Origin: Burhinus oedicnemus
Taxonomy: Eukaryota > Chordata > Aves > Charadriiformes > Burhinidae
Direction of reading: 5' to 3'
Length of the DNA: 64,000 nt
Assembly: GCA_008921705.1 (NCBI GenBank)
Contig: VFFE01007083.1
Location: 1 to 64,000 of the forward strand
Positions 62,224-64,000 of the stretch are shown here, in pieces. The position numbers were made by a program, and so were the translations under genes. Position 1 is the stretch's first letter. Each line of letters opens with the position of its first letter. The notes beneath the pieces were generated by a model. The model did no database searches, was not told the DNA's origin, and worked only from the letters and a program-made list of their open reading frames with translations.

Positions 62224-64000
62224 GTGAGTACTGGTCCTCCTGTCATTCAGTGTTGCTTGACATCAGCGATCTGAGTTTCGATTCCTCTGCAAATATGGAA
62301 TGCAGATTTTGCTCCAGACTTGCACTGGAAGCATTCATGTCAGTTGAGCTTCTGCCTTCAGCAGTAGAAAGATAAATTATTCTTTTAAAAACACATACAT
62401 ATTCAGGACTCCTGAGTGTTCCTTTGAACTTCCACAGAAATTTGTTTCCACCACGTAGAACCTTTCCAAAGTGAATTCATTTGAATAAGTGTCTTGAGGT
62501 GTTATTTTTAAATTGTCCCCTCACATTTAGGCTTTTTGGTAGCTATGACTTCCTAGGGATCAATACACAGGACATACTGTAAACTCTTGATATGCCTTAG
62601 CTTGTGGGAACTATCACAGAAGATATTCTGGAGGAAAGGGCTTTTTCTCTTTTTCAACACTGAGAAGTGTTGTCTTTGTCTCTTATTGGGAATAATTGTG
62701 TTTACTGTCTCCTTTGAGCACTGAAACAGGTAATCCTTATTAGCTGGGGCAAATTCTTGGTATATGGTTGAAGGACTGAATAAGCCATATATGCTGTCTT
62801 TTTCTCTTTTCTGGAGCCATTCCCAGTTTACTTTGAGTAGCTAGTAGAGATACTTGTTGCTATTGCTGCCCATGCTATTTACCTGTTTGATGGAGGGAAG
62901 TTTTAATTCCTGTCTTGAAGCGCTCTGTCTTTGGAGCATCATACAAAAATGAGGGCCTGTAGCTTTTCCTTCACCTTAATGGACCAGCATTGTAACAAGG
63001 TTTCTGATTCTCTGCACTTAGCAATTTTTGTCAGCCCCTGATCTGTCTTTGAAGCTGGCCCTGCTTTAAGCGTGAGTTGGAATGAGATGACCTGCAGAAT
63101 TCTGTGTTCCCCTACATTTGAAGTGATGCTTGTCTGCACTCTTGTGTGGATGATCTATAACTGAAATTTATGAAACTGGGGGAAGGTTTTGCAAAAGCAG
63201 TGTCACTAAAATATAATGTCTAATTGGGGTCTTGGAAGCTTTTATCTTTTCCTCAGCTCTAGCTGACTTAATGAGCTCATCTCTGTTTGCTGTTAGATGT
63301 TGTCTTTGCCAGTTATTATTATGCATCAATCCTATTTACACCTGTATTACTTAGGATCTCTGTTAAAAGCCTTCCTGTGTAGTTCAGACTGCAGCAGTTG
63401 ATGCTCCAGCTGTTGCCTTTTCAGATGTGTGTTCATAAAGAAGAGGAACTCTGAAATCATCTAGCTCGCTGATTAGTTTTACCAGCAACTCTGAAGTCCA
63501 AATCTCTACCACTGCATTTCATATCACAGCATCGAAAACTTCTGGTTCAGACCTCATGCAAATGGCTTGAGTTTATTAGGATCATTGGGCACCCCAGGGT
63601 GATGCAGAGAGGTCCTGTTTAGATGGGGCAGCAGAAACGCCAAAGAAAAGACTGGCCAGGGAAGGAAGTTGCATGGTTCCACGGGAGGCCTGGCAGGGGG
63701 CCGGGGAGAAGCTGCCGTTATGTAAGAGCACCGTGCTAATTCAGATTCTCTGCAGAACCGGCTGGCTGGAGTCATTCTGGGACAGCAGTTCTCTCTGTTG
63801 TAAACAGTGCTGCTTTCCCCTGCCAAACATTTCTTTGTCTACTCAGAGGTGAGTCTAGAGCAATTCGTGACTGAAGAATGTAAGGCAGTGCCAGTTGCCT
63901 TTGATTTTTTTTTTTTTTTTCATCTCCTTTCCCTTGCTATCTTTTCACCTTGCAGCATGGGACTTCAGGCAGCTGTAGCTAAAGGAAGTGAAAACTTCAA
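62224..64000 (+). other. SLC25A33: SLC25A33 intron 2, partial
   Basis: The intron begins with GTGAGT and runs off the window. I searched both strands for the next exon, which should encode the 'LEKEG..SLFRGLGPNL' block, and did not find it. Positions 63,560-63,800 are somewhat more GC-rich than their surroundings but show no coding frame related to the carrier. A run of sixteen T occurs at 63,905-63,920. Confidence 0.85.
63905..63920 (+). repeat. Poly(T) run, 16 T
   Basis: Sixteen consecutive T residues in intron 2, with no recognisable element attached. Confidence 0.85.

Noticed and set aside
62166..62375. 69-codon frame overlapping SLC25A33 exon 2
   Set aside because: It is a different frame from the carrier sequence and runs across the exon 2 donor site.
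63833..63848. Acceptor-like CTACTCAG followed two bases later by GTGAGT, resembling a micro-exon
   Set aside because: A two-base exon is not credible, and the expected exon 3 coding block is not present.

Overview
This window looks like nuclear DNA from a bird, probably a neoavian. The evidence is three 5'-truncated CR1 retrotransposon copies with the usual avian 3' tails, a solo LTR of a family I remember as common in neoavian genomes, otherwise very low repeat content, and an intron-containing vertebrate gene at the right-hand end. No database search was run, so family names rest on recognition.

Layout. Positions 1 to about 51,810 contain no gene I can recognise: open frames are short, non-conserved in appearance and mutually overlapping. 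The stretch holds a GC-rich patch (about 12,900-14,300), a 92-base pure pyrimidine tract (15,116-15,207), several simple repeats, one CR1 copy on the minus strand (24,919-25,765), a decayed LINE fragment that looks L2-like (about 40,985-41,560), and several short fragments resembling ancient amniote MIR/L2-type repeats. Gene order as I recall it from mammals suggests this is intergenic DNA between SPSB1 and SLC25A33, but no SPSB1 coding sequence is visible.

The one clear gene is SLC25A33 on the plus strand, the mitochondrial pyrimidine nucleotide carrier. Coding exon 1 (52,642-52,691) and exon 2 (62,044-62,223) are present with canonical splice sites and matching phase, separated by a 9.35 kb intron. 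They encode the N-terminal 76 residues plus a split codon, including the first mitochondrial carrier signature. Exon 3 onward lies beyond the window. Intron 1 carries two CR1 copies in opposite orientation.

The most interesting part is the SLC25A33 promoter. A solo endogenous retroviral LTR (about 51,811-52,374) lies on the same strand and ends about 270 bp before the start codon, its 3' end merging into the CpG island. Between LTR and ATG lie a GC box, a perfect palindromic CRE, a small upstream ORF and eleven uninterrupted copies of CCGGAG. That hexamer lies in an open frame continuous with the SLC25A33 start codon but lacking an upstream ATG. I found no evidence of a wholly new biological system; the LTR/repeat-remodelled promoter is the best lead.
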